The translations under genes and the position numbers were made by a program. Source: Phycisphaerales bacterium (lineage in GTDB: Bacteria; Planctomycetota; Phycisphaerae; Phycisphaerales; UBA1924). Taken from it: 54,165 bases of DNA. Position 1 is the first letter of the stretch; every line of letters starts with the position of its first letter. The stretch is from the NCBI GenBank assembly GCA_029260455.1, contig JAJDDF010000007.1, forward strand, positions 1 to 54,165, read 5' to 3'. The notes below the pieces were generated by a model. The model ran no database searches. It worked only from the letters and a program-made list of their open reading frames with translations, and had not been told where the DNA came from. Below are positions 1-7,316 of the stretch, one piece after another.

Positions 1-150
1 TTTCCACTTGGCGCCATTGTCAAGGATCCAGAAGATGCCGCTGATGACATCGCGTTTGTTGGCGGAGGGGCGACCGCCTTTCGGGCTTCGCTCAGCGTCA
101 GGAATGCGCTCGCAGAGCCAGTCCAGTTGTTCATGTGTAAGCGTCAGCAT
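1..150 (-). CDS. IS5-family transposase, N-terminal part only
   Basis: The minus-strand frame from the ATG at 150 gives 50 residues running off the window. It starts MLTLTHEQLDWLCERIPDAE, continues with a GGRPSANKRDV stretch and ends in IFWILDNGAKWK. This matches the DUF4096-type N-terminal domain of IS5-family transposases (a leading 'L..EQW/LD' helix, an RGRP-like basic patch, then GI.W.L..GA.W). The DDE catalytic part would lie left of the window. The start overlaps the last codons of the upstream truncated gene by seven bases, as expected when an IS lands inside a gene. Partial by position, not evidently degenerate. Confidence 0.7.
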   Translation of the reverse strand, partial: MLTLTHEQLDWLCERIPDAERSPKGGRPSANKRDVISGIFWILDNGAKWK

Positions 151-190
151 GCACATCTATCGGCATCGAGAACGGTTTTGGGATAGCCTC
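1..190 (-). mobile_element. End of an IS5-type insertion sequence, cut by window edge
   Basis: The first 190 bases appear to be the transposase-proximal end of an insertion sequence. A transposase start lies at 150 on the minus strand, and about 40 bases outside it the minus strand reads TA then GAGGCTATCCCAAAAC (about 192-175), which resembles the terminal inverted repeat and TA-type target of some IS5-family elements. The opposite end is outside the window, so neither terminal repeat nor target duplication can be confirmed. The family call comes from the transposase N-terminus; the exact boundary at 190 is inference. Confidence 0.55.
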
Positions 191-389
191 TACAGACGGT
201 CATTCCGCGCTGAGCCACCTGGTCCGCTGAGACGTTGTACGTTCCCAACGGATGCCGCAGCCCATAGTCGTCGTGAAAGAGCGGGACAGTTGCGGGCAAC
301 TCGGCTAGCACGCGTGCGGCCGGCAACGCGAGCCCCGGCTCATTTCCTTGGTGCCAGGTGAATGATAGCGCCCGGAGCAGTTTGCTCAT
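144..389 (-). pseudogene. Small gene downstream of hppD, apparently truncated by the IS
   Basis: This 81-codon frame starts at 389 with a good ribosome site (TAGGAG, overlapping the hppD stop codon), so it was translated in an operon with hppD. About 65 residues look like native protein (start MSKLLRALSFTWHQGNEP; later FHDDYGLRHPLGTYN). The last 15 residues or so, ending DADRCAC, are encoded by sequence that looks like the IS end. I do not recognise the family. Genes next to hppD often belong to tyrosine/homogentisate breakdown, but nothing in this fragment matches homogentisate dioxygenase or fumarylacetoacetase, so no function is assigned. Truncation by the IS is inference from the junction near 190. 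Confidence 0.5.
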
Positions 390-397
390 GGCAACTC

Positions 398-1585
398 CTA
401 CAAATTCCCCCGACGCTCCTGTTCCAGTTCCAAGCTCTCGAACAGTGCCTTGAAGTTGCCCTTGCCGAAGGACTGGGAGCCGCGTCGGCAGATGATCTCG
501 AAGAAGAGTGTCGGGCGGTCCTGCAATGGTTTGGTAAACAGTTGCAGCAGGTAGCCCTCGTCGTCGGCATCGACCAGGATGCCGAGGTCGCGGACCTTCT
601 CGTGATCTTCCTTGACGTCCCAGCCTTGTTTCTTCACGCGCTCCCAGACAGAGTTGTAGTACTCGTCGGGGATGGTGAGGAAGTCGACGCCGCGCCGGCG
701 GAGTTCGGTGACCGAATGCAGTTCGTCATCGGTGCGGAAGGCGAGGTGTTGCACGCCGGGCGTCATGTTGTGCCACTCGAGATATTCGAGGATTTGGCTC
801 TTCTTCTTGCCGGCGGCGGGCTCATTGATGGGAATCTTGATGAGCTGATTGCCGGAGGCCATCACCTTGCTCATGAGCGCGGAGTATTCGGTGGAGATGT
901 CATGGTCATCGAAGTGCTTGAACATAGTGAACTCAAGCACATGCTCATACCAATCGACCCAATGGTTCATCTTGCCCTCTTCGACATTGCAGACGAGGTG
1001 GTCGAGGTACTTGAGGCCGCAGGGATGCTGTTTGTTGTAGTCATTCCATGCAAAGTGTTCGATCGGCTGGAATTTGGTGTTGAAGGGCCCGCCTTTTTTG
1101 AGGTTGGTCAGTTCATAGTCGCCGGTGCGCGAGACGAAGGAGTGGACGACCCTGCCGCTGGCCTTGACACCTGCGCGGGTGACGCTGCCGCGCGAGTCGG
1201 AAGATGTGATGGGTTCGTAGGCGGACTCGGCGCCGTTCTTGAGGGCGCGCTCGTAGGCTTTCTCGGCATCGAAGACGGTGAAGGCGACATCCTTGACGCC
1301 ATCGCCATACTTTGCGATTTCATCAGTCGCGGGATGATCGGTGTTGAGTGGCGAGGTGAGCAGCAGGCGAATGTTGCCTTGCGTGAGCAGGTACGACGCG
1401 TGATCGCGGATGCCGGTGGTGAGGTCGGCGACCTGCTGAAGATCGAAGCCGAACGTCGCGGCGTAAAACACCGCGGCCTGCTTTGCGTTGCCAACGTAGA
1501 GGCGCACATGATCGACATCAATCAGATGCAACGGGTCGGTGGTCTTGGTACCGGTCGGGGCGGGATTGGCAGATGCGGTGGTCAT
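398..1585 (-). CDS. hppD: 4-hydroxyphenylpyruvate dioxygenase
   Basis: Converts 4-hydroxyphenylpyruvate to homogentisate in cytosolic tyrosine catabolism, using Fe(II) and O2. The 395-aa protein has the usual two vicinal-oxygen-chelate domains. The facial triad is visible: His near residue 196 (YLDHLVCN), His near 280 (GVQHLAF) and Glu near 363 (LFFEIICR). The C-terminal gating helix region GSQSFGKGNFKALFESLE is also present. Length is typical of the family. A GGAG ribosome site lies eight bases before the ATG at 1585. A small gene overlapping its stop codon follows and is broken by an IS. tyrA, which makes the same precursor, lies about 4 kb away but in a separate transcription unit. Confidence 0.97.
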   Translation of the reverse strand: MTTASANPAPTGTKTTDPLHLIDVDHVRLYVGNAKQAAVFYAATFGFDLQQVADLTTGIRDHASYLLTQGNIRLLLTSPLNTDHPATDEIAKYGDGVKDVAFTVFDAEKAYERALKNGAESAYEPITSSDSRGSVTRAGVKASGRVVHSFVSRTGDYELTNLKKGGPFNTKFQPIEHFAWNDYNKQHPCGLKYLDHLVCNVEEGKMNHWVDWYEHVLEFTMFKHFDDHDISTEYSALMSKVMASGNQLIKIPINEPAAGKKKSQILEYLEWHNMTPGVQHLAFRTDDELHSVTELRRRGVDFLTIPDEYYNSVWERVKKQGWDVKEDHEKVRDLGILVDADDEGYLLQLFTKPLQDRPTLFFEIICRRGSQSFGKGNFKALFESLELEQERRGNL

Positions 1586-1712
1586 TTCAAGGGCTCCAAT
1601 TGGTATGTGAAATCACGCGGTGCCAGCTGAGCAGGCTGGGCGGACAATCCTAGCAGGGCCGGGTGACTGGCGACGATTATGCCGACGCGGTAGGCGGCGG
1701 TCGAGACGCCCA

Positions 1713-1752
1713 CCCCACCAAGAAAGGAACGCCTACCCCACCAAGAAAAGAA
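1713..1752. repeat. Short tandem repeat, two 17-bp copies
   Basis: CCCCACCAAGAAAGGAA (1713-1729) recurs as CCCCACCAAGAAAAGAA (1736-1752), one mismatch, period 23. It lies in the short gap between hppD and the methyltransferase gene, about 20 bp past the methyltransferase stop. Function unknown; it may simply be a local duplication. Confidence 0.6.
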
Positions 1753-1772
1753 ACCCCCGCGCTTGGGGCTGG

Positions 1773-2684
1773 TCAGGAATCTTTCTTCACATTCCGAGGT
1801 GAGAAGATGGCACTGGAATGCTGGGTGGGCGCGCCGAATTTCACGCGAATCGTCCCCGCTTTGATGCGGTCATAGGCGCTTTTGGCGTTGTCGGCGGAAT
1901 ATTCGATGCCGATCGAGCGGCGTTTCAATTCGCGGGCGACACAAGATGTAGTGCCGGAGCCGAGGAAGGGATCGAGCACGAGATCGTTTTCATTTGAACA
2001 CGCACGAATGACGCGCTCGAGATAGACCTCTGGAATCTGGTTGTCATGGTTGGCGCGGCGCTCGGCGTTGTTGCCCTGAATGCGGCCCAGATATTTTCCA
2101 TACCAGACATCCATCGGCATGCGCAGGCCGTTCTTGCCCGTCTTCTTGTTGAGTGTGCGCGGATCGAAATAGGTTGTGGCGCGATCGGAAGGTTCGAGAA
2201 TGTCGTCGGTGTTCCACGTGCGCTTTGCGGGATCGCGCGCAAAGTACAACACATGCACCTTGGAATTGATAAACCGCCCCATGGTGTTCTGACCAAAGCG
2301 ATAATGCCAGATGCACCAGTTGACCATCTTGAGCTTGCGGCTCTTGAGATGCACGACGATCTCGGCGGCCCAGTCATCGGGGATATTCACCCACATGCTT
2401 CCCGTGGGCGACAGCGCGACGATGCACGCATCAAGCCAGTCGCGCGTGAACTGCAGGTATTCATCTTCGGGCATGGCATCGTCCCACTTGTCGTATGCGC
2501 GATTCCAGTTGAAGGGGGGGTCGGCGAAGATGAGGTCTATTTTACCTGCTGCGCATTCTGGAATCGCGGGCAGCAGCTCGCGGCAATCGCCGACATAAAT
2601 GCGCGTGTCGGGACTCTTGAGCGCGTGGGTTGGTGTGCAAGATGTCGCGGTGGCGGGAGTCATTGGGGGGCGAGTGTAGCGCAT
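1773..2684 (-). CDS. Site-specific DNA methyltransferase (orphan, beta-type order)
   Basis: AdoMet-dependent amino-methyltransferase acting on DNA (N6-adenine or N4-cytosine). The catalytic motif IV reads DPPF (about residues 55-58), and the AdoMet-binding motif I, DPFLGSGTT, lies near the C-terminus. Catalytic motif before the binding motif is the beta-class arrangement. No target-recognition or restriction gene flanks it, so it is solitary and more likely regulatory than part of restriction-modification. Start is uncertain: ATGs at 2684 and 2663 are both possible, neither with an ideal ribosome site; an ATG at 2741 is open but the extra residues look non-native. Substrate base cannot be decided from sequence alone. 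Confidence 0.88.
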   Translation of the reverse strand: MRYTRPPMTPATATSCTPTHALKSPDTRIYVGDCRELLPAIPECAAGKIDLIFADPPFNWNRAYDKWDDAMPEDEYLQFTRDWLDACIVALSPTGSMWVNIPDDWAAEIVVHLKSRKLKMVNWCIWHYRFGQNTMGRFINSKVHVLYFARDPAKRTWNTDDILEPSDRATTYFDPRTLNKKTGKNGLRMPMDVWYGKYLGRIQGNNAERRANHDNQIPEVYLERVIRACSNENDLVLDPFLGSGTTSCVARELKRRSIGIEYSADNAKSAYDRIKAGTIRVKFGAPTQHSSAIFSPRNVKKDS

Positions 2685-2818
2685 GGCATATGAAAGCGCA
2701 ACTCCATCTGGACGGTATATGGGCAAGCTGACGGGAGCCATTTTTTCGGTGCCCTTGAGGAGAAGGCTGCAGTGGGCTACTCTGATAGGACTTGGGCCTG
2801 GTTTTCACTGGGTCAGTT

Positions 2819-2891
<73 letters not shown>

Positions 2892-3165
2892 CTCGTTGGA
2901 AATACTGCTGAACGCTTGACTCTTCCCCTTACATTGGGCGTACCTACCTGTGTTGGGCAGCGCGGCTCGAGAGCCTCTCAAAACCGGTTGTGACCGTAAT
3001 GTCAATCTGTGCCTCCCCCCGAATTCTGATCCGCCCCGGTAATGAAACATTGGAAGATTTCCACCTCTTTTGAGGACGCGGGGATGCAAAGGATGTCAAG
3101 CTTTATGGATGATCTGATTGTGTTCTCTGCAATAGCCTAGAATATGATGCACGATCGGTACAGAG

Positions 3166-4041
3166 ATGACCAAGACCCCGCGGACAATGCAACCGGAGGT
3201 CGGCCCCGGCGCGCAGGACGCCGGCGTTCTACCGGACTGCGAGCGATTCATCCTAACGCTCAAAGTGCAGGTCGCTGAGCGTTTTGCCCGCCTGAATGAA
3301 GCAAGGGTCATTGCGCTGCCCATTGATGTGCCCGCGCCTGCGCTGGCCTGGCGAATCCCAAACCCACCATGTCATCCTTCCTGCGCTACTTTTGATAGCG
3401 ATGACTACTGCCGACTCCGGTGGCGGTCGCTTCTGGAAGAGCTGCGCCGTCGACCAATGATTCAGAAACACCGATGTCCCTTTGGCATGCTGTGCGCCAC
3501 AGTTCCGGTCGTCTGGGGTGGGTGTTGTCTTGGAGTCTGTCAGTTGGTGTGCCCGCTGTCCACGGGTGAGAAATCCTTTGATCAAAGCGTGGAATTGGTG
3601 GAAGTGCTCATCGAAAATTACGAAGCGCACGAAGCTGCGCTGCTATCGCGCCTTGCGAACCCGAATGCTCGTGCTCATGCGGAGGCTGTGCCGCACATGC
3701 ACCGTAATGTGCTTCGCGCAATCGAATACATCAATTCTCATCTGTCGGATTCGAGCATGTCGGTTGGGAGTATCGCGCATCATCTTGGAACGAATGAATC
3801 GTATCTTGCTCATCTTTTTTCGCAGCAGGTTCACGAACGAATGAGCAGGTACATCGCACTCAGGCGACTCTCACTTGCGATGGAACTTCTCGACACAACA
3901 CAATGGCAAATCAAGCGCGTTGCCATCGAGAGCGGACACTCGAACACAAACTGGTTCAGCCATATTTTTCGCTCACACACAGGCATGACACCAACGCAGT
4001 TCCGTGCGCGACGCGCCGACGACAATAATGTCATCGGTTGA
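3166..4041 (+). CDS. AraC-family regulator with PocR-like sensory domain
   Basis: DNA-binding transcriptional regulator, 291 aa. The N-terminal half resembles the PocR ligand-binding module: a helical start (CERFILTLKVQVAERF) then a cysteine-bearing region (HRCPFGMLCATVPV, WGGCCLGVCQLVCP). The C-terminal ~100 residues are a standard AraC/XylS double helix-turn-helix (starting RAIEYINSHLSDSSMSVGSI, with GTNESYLAHLFSQ and a second motif IKRVAIESGHSNTNWFSHIF followed by TGMTPTQFR). PocR domains are known to sense small, often hydrocarbon-derived ligands; the ligand here is unknown. A small 93-aa gene follows about 260 bp downstream on the same strand and may be a target. Confidence 0.85.
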   Translation: MTKTPRTMQPEVGPGAQDAGVLPDCERFILTLKVQVAERFARLNEARVIALPIDVPAPALAWRIPNPPCHPSCATFDSDDYCRLRWRSLLEELRRRPMIQKHRCPFGMLCATVPVVWGGCCLGVCQLVCPLSTGEKSFDQSVELVEVLIENYEAHEAALLSRLANPNARAHAEAVPHMHRNVLRAIEYINSHLSDSSMSVGSIAHHLGTNESYLAHLFSQQVHERMSRYIALRRLSLAMELLDTTQWQIKRVAIESGHSNTNWFSHIFRSHTGMTPTQFRARRADDNNVIG

Positions 4042-4303
4042 CTTGGAATGTCATTGTTCATCTTTGTTCTTTCTGACGCACGCTCGCATCCACCGGAATG
4101 TGATGTATACACGGAGAACCGTGTTGTAGGTCGTGCCCGTTGGAACGCATCGTGAGCACTGAGATGCTTCGCCGAGGGGTCCGTCAGGAGCACCACGCAA
4201 GGCACACGAAGAAAAAGGATCCGTGGTCCGGCTGCAAGAGCCGCCGGATCGGAAAGCTATTCAACGCCAGAAATGGCATTTGCTCAAGCAAAGGAGAGCT
4301 GCG

Positions 4304-4585
4304 ATGACTACAACGATTAAGAATTCGACAACCAGCGAGGTCTCCGGACTGACCGCGATGAAGGTTCCCTTCAGCGAGATTAATGAACCCGGAGCGTATG
4401 TCTCGAACATGACAGGGCACCTCGTCCGTATTCCGCAGGATGGGGTGAAGCCCGACCGGACCCCCCTGATCGATCTGGTGGCGAGTGAAACGCAACTGTT
4501 CAGCAGAGTCTCGGTCAATCCATTCATCTCACTGACCAAGGCACGCATGTTGGCCTGCGACCTTGATCTCCCTGTCAACTTCTGA
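4304..4585 (+). CDS. Hypothetical 93-aa protein
   Basis: A small protein with a strong ribosome site (AAGGAGAG at 4291-4298, five bases before the ATG at 4304); the frame is open further upstream, but this start fits best. It begins MTTTIKNSTTSEVSGLTAMK, is predominantly polar, contains a central segment VRIPQDGVKPDRTPLIDLVA, and has no signal peptide or membrane helix. I do not recognise a family. It sits between an AraC/PocR regulator and a PEP-anchored exoprotein, all on the plus strand, and is followed at once by a hairpin with a T-rich tail, so it looks like its own short transcription unit. Confidence 0.6.
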   Translation: MTTTIKNSTTSEVSGLTAMKVPFSEINEPGAYVSNMTGHLVRIPQDGVKPDRTPLIDLVASETQLFSRVSVNPFISLTKARMLACDLDLPVNF

Positions 4586-4593
4586 TTGATGCG

Positions 4594-4630
4594 ACGTTCG
4601 GGTGATGAACGTTCGTTTGGTTTGTTTTCT
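4594..4630 (+). terminator. Probable intrinsic terminator
   Basis: Arms ACGTTC (4594-4599) and GAACGT (4607-4612) form a hairpin with a seven-base loop, followed by a T-rich stretch (TTTGGTTTGTTTTCTTT). It begins eight bases after the stop of the 93-aa gene. Stem is short, so termination strength is uncertain. Confidence 0.45.
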
Positions 4631-4713
4631 TTGCGCACTTCATGGAAGAGCGACCCCCGAGGTGGTACGCCATCGACGGTGCCTCCTTGAGGGTCACTCG
4701 GGGGAGGATTTCG

Positions 4714-5460
4714 ATGATTCACATGCGTCATATGCTCGCGATCATGGTTGTCGCGGCGGCTTCACCCGCCCTGGCAGACTGGATCCCGGGCGACCCACAC
4801 AAAATGCACTTTCCACAATTGCCTGATCCCAACGGGTGGGATATCAACGCAACGTCCGATGCGACCAGTCAGAACGTTCTTGCCGACGATTGGCTTTGCA
4901 CCGGCTCGGGGCCGGTCTCTGACATCCATTTCTGGGGATCGTGGCGCGATGATTTTGTCGGCATGATCACGAATGTGCATTTGAGTATTCACGAGGATAT
5001 CCCTGCGGTTCCGGGCGTCACATTCAGCCGACCTGGCGCACTTCTCTGGAGCATGGATACAGATGCTTTCAACATTGTCCCCGTCGACCCCCCTTCGGTG
5101 CAGGGCTGGCTTGATCCCGTGCAGGGCATTGTTGATCCGAACAATCATCAGAACTATTTCCAATACAACGTGATTGATATTCCCAACCCGTTCCTCCAGA
5201 ACGAAGGGACCATTTACTGGCTGGACATCAGCGTCCAGGTGGCAGATCCGACGGGCACGCGCTGGGGATGGAAAACCTCGATCGATCATTTCAATGACGA
5301 TGCGGTTTACTCTCTTCCAGACGGATCGTGGAACGAACTTCGCGATCCCCTCACTGACGTATCGCTTGACATGGCGTTCGTCATCACACCCGAACCAGGT
5401 GCCGCAGCGCTGTTGCTCGTCGGCGGCCTCGTGCCGCTGCTTCGGAGACGCCGGAGCTGA
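4714..5460 (+). CDS. Secreted PEP-CTERM-type exoprotein
   Basis: An exported protein of about 248 aa. It has an N-terminal signal peptide (hydrophobic MLAIMVVAAASPALA, cleavage near ALA-D) and a C-terminal sorting signal: the PEP motif (ITPEPGAA), a short hydrophobic helix (LLLVGGLVPLL) and the basic tail RRRRS. In known PEP-CTERM systems such tails are processed by exosortases, but no exosortase gene is in this window. The middle is rich in W, D and N with segments such as ADDWLC and FWGSWRDD, resembling planctomycete exoproteins of unknown role. The ATG at 4714 is chosen for the strong GGGGGAGGA ribosome site just upstream. Confidence 0.82.
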   Translation: MIHMRHMLAIMVVAAASPALADWIPGDPHKMHFPQLPDPNGWDINATSDATSQNVLADDWLCTGSGPVSDIHFWGSWRDDFVGMITNVHLSIHEDIPAVPGVTFSRPGALLWSMDTDAFNIVPVDPPSVQGWLDPVQGIVDPNNHQNYFQYNVIDIPNPFLQNEGTIYWLDISVQVADPTGTRWGWKTSIDHFNDDAVYSLPDGSWNELRDPLTDVSLDMAFVITPEPGAAALLLVGGLVPLLRRRRS

Positions 5461-5499
5461 CACTGCGACTTGGTATCGCGCGTGAAAGTACCCTTCGTG

Positions 5500-5535
5500 C
5501 CGCTCGATGATTCAGCCCGTCGAGCGGTATTTTTT
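5500..5535 (+). terminator. Intrinsic terminator after the PEP-CTERM gene
   Basis: A perfect 8-bp stem CCGCTCGA (5500-5507) / TCGAGCGG (5520-5527) with a 12-base loop, followed directly by TATTTTTT. It lies 40 bases after the stop codon of the exoprotein gene. Confidence 0.85.
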
Positions 5536-5758
5536 CTGCCGAATCTGCAGACACTCTCCCTGCAAGACATGAACACACCGGTCCCGCATGAAGAAACTCG
5601 GGCTCACCAAGAGATCGTGATTTGTGTGTGGCACCGCCCAACAACTTACCCATGCGTGATTTGAATCCCACCGCATTACTGTCAATGCAGGTTATGGCTC
5701 GCAACAGCAGGTTTTCACTTGCAAAGTGCCTGCGTGGATGCCGGGAAGTGTGCGGTGA

Positions 5759-6922
5759 TCAACCGTGTCGCACAAGGTCATCAAGGATGGCATCAGACTG
5801 TTTCTTTGCCCATTTCGCAAAGTCCTTCATGAAGAGCGCCACCTCTGAGAAGCGCTTGATCACTGCATCCCGATCTCCCATAGCAACTGCACGTGCAAAG
5901 TGAGCGGCCTCCTGCTCGAAAACATGACTGAGCCTGGCAGCTTCATCGTTGCCTGTCAGGATGTCGGCGTAGAGTTCTGCGTGTTGTGAAAACATGCGGC
6001 CAATCATCGCAAGCTCTGTCCGGTAGACCGGGCTTGCAAAGTCAAGGCTGCGACCGAGATCAGCATTGACGCGCTCGAGCACCGACCCCAACACCATGGT
6101 CTTTTCATGCACGAGCACCTGAATGAGCGCCATCTGGGCGTCATGTTCTTCAGCGGTTGCTTCAATGGTTTCGGCGCCGAACGCCTCGAACAGCCCCTTG
6201 ATACGTGCAAATGCCTTTTCGCCGCGGCCTTTGCAAAGCACAACTTTCTGGCGGTCAAAATCTATTCCATGCGGCCCGAACATGGGATGCGTTGCGACCA
6301 CTGATACATCTTCACTCGTTGCATCGAGCATCGCTTGTAACGGAGCTCTTTTGATCGATGTGACATCCATGAGACAGGCGCCGGGCTTGATATGCGGACC
6401 AATCTCGCCAATGACACGAACCGTATCAGCGATGGGCACACTTACGATGACAACATCGGCGGACCGGGCAACATCTTTAGCACTTCGTCCTTCACCGAGC
6501 CCCATGATTTCCACGGGGAAGCTGCCAGTCTGAAAGACGCGCGCAAAAAAGGCACCCATGCCAGCAGTGCCGCCAACAATGCCAATTGTAAAATGTTCGA
6601 TGCCGGTCAGGAGCAGGCGTCGTTGTTCCAGACGTGAAGCGGCAAAGAGACGCGCAAAGACATCACGCACGATATTTGCGGAGATGGATTGCTTTTCAGC
6701 TTGTTCGAGAAGTTCATCAAGGTGCGCACCTTCGCGAAGCCGATCAAAGGATGGCATCGCCCCTTGGGATTTGATGCGCGCAACCTCTCGGATGAGCCCC
6801 ATGCGCTCGGCCATGAGGGAAACAAGCGCTCGGTCCTTGTCCGCAAGCTTGTCGCGGAGTGCGACCAACTCCGGTGATGGAGAGAAGCTCCCTGAGCGCG
6901 AGGATGGATGTGGATCAGCCAT
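5759..6922 (-). CDS. tyrA: Chorismate mutase / prephenate dehydrogenase (T-protein type)
   Basis: Bifunctional cytosolic enzyme of tyrosine biosynthesis: chorismate to prephenate, then NAD-dependent oxidative decarboxylation to 4-hydroxyphenylpyruvate. Residues about 18-100 form an AroQ-type helical chorismate mutase domain (LRDKLADKDRALVSLMAERM, with RIKSQG and later ASRLEQRR). A Rossmann domain follows with the glycine motif IGIVGGTAGMGAFFARVF, as in E. coli TyrA. Later motifs are DVTSIKRAPLQAM and THPMFGPHG, the latter containing the catalytic-region histidine. The length of 387 aa is close to E. coli TyrA (373). Monocistronic by position; the next gene upstream on this strand (92 aa) is about 100 bp away. 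Confidence 0.93.
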   Translation of the reverse strand: MADPHPSSRSGSFSPSPELVALRDKLADKDRALVSLMAERMGLIREVARIKSQGAMPSFDRLREGAHLDELLEQAEKQSISANIVRDVFARLFAASRLEQRRLLLTGIEHFTIGIVGGTAGMGAFFARVFQTGSFPVEIMGLGEGRSAKDVARSADVVIVSVPIADTVRVIGEIGPHIKPGACLMDVTSIKRAPLQAMLDATSEDVSVVATHPMFGPHGIDFDRQKVVLCKGRGEKAFARIKGLFEAFGAETIEATAEEHDAQMALIQVLVHEKTMVLGSVLERVNADLGRSLDFASPVYRTELAMIGRMFSQHAELYADILTGNDEAARLSHVFEQEAAHFARAVAMGDRDAVIKRFSEVALFMKDFAKWAKKQSDAILDDLVRHG

Positions 6923-7020
6923 AGCGCCACTTTACGACGTCCCGGGGCTGGCATCCATTGCGCTATTTGGGAAAGTAAAATAAAGATCGAGATCGACTCA
7001 GGGCGAATCGTTTGTGGTGA

Positions 7021-7299
7021 TCATGTGATGAGGGGCACAGTATGCACCACAAAATCAACCGCATCCTTCTGCTTTTCCATTTCAACCACGAGTAACAGGG
7101 CATTGCCGCTGTGATCCACAGAGATTGATCTGTCTATCTCGTGCGCAAGTTTTGGAATGATTTCCGCAAGCCACTCCGTGGCGCGCCATGTGAAACCACC
7201 AAGCACGAGTTCGAAATGGCTGTGCGATGGGACATCACGTCGCACAATCCAGGCGGCTTCCGTGGTTTTTAGACTTCGGACAACAATACCAAGACCCAT
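7021..7299 (-). CDS. Hypothetical 92-aa protein
   Basis: A minus-strand frame upstream of tyrA giving a 92-aa protein with alternating hydrophobic strands (GLGIVVRSL, ALLLVVEMEK, VDFVVHTVPL) and a central amphipathic helix (ATEWLAEIIPKLAHEI). It lacks a signal peptide. Composition is protein-like and I think it is genuine, but I do not recognise a family and see no clear ribosome site. Its start lies only 17 bp from the start chosen for the divergent Rhs fragment; the extra upstream codons of the Rhs frame are antisense to it and probably not native. Confidence 0.45.
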   Translation of the reverse strand: MGLGIVVRSLKTTEAAWIVRRDVPSHSHFELVLGGFTWRATEWLAEIIPKLAHEIDRSISVDHSGNALLLVVEMEKQKDAVDFVVHTVPLIT

Positions 7300-7316
7300 C
7301 AGTTCTTCGAAAAGAG

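Noticed and set aside
362-1630. A 422-codon plus-strand open frame
   Set aside because: Antisense shadow of hppD, which has a full catalytic triad and a good ribosome site.
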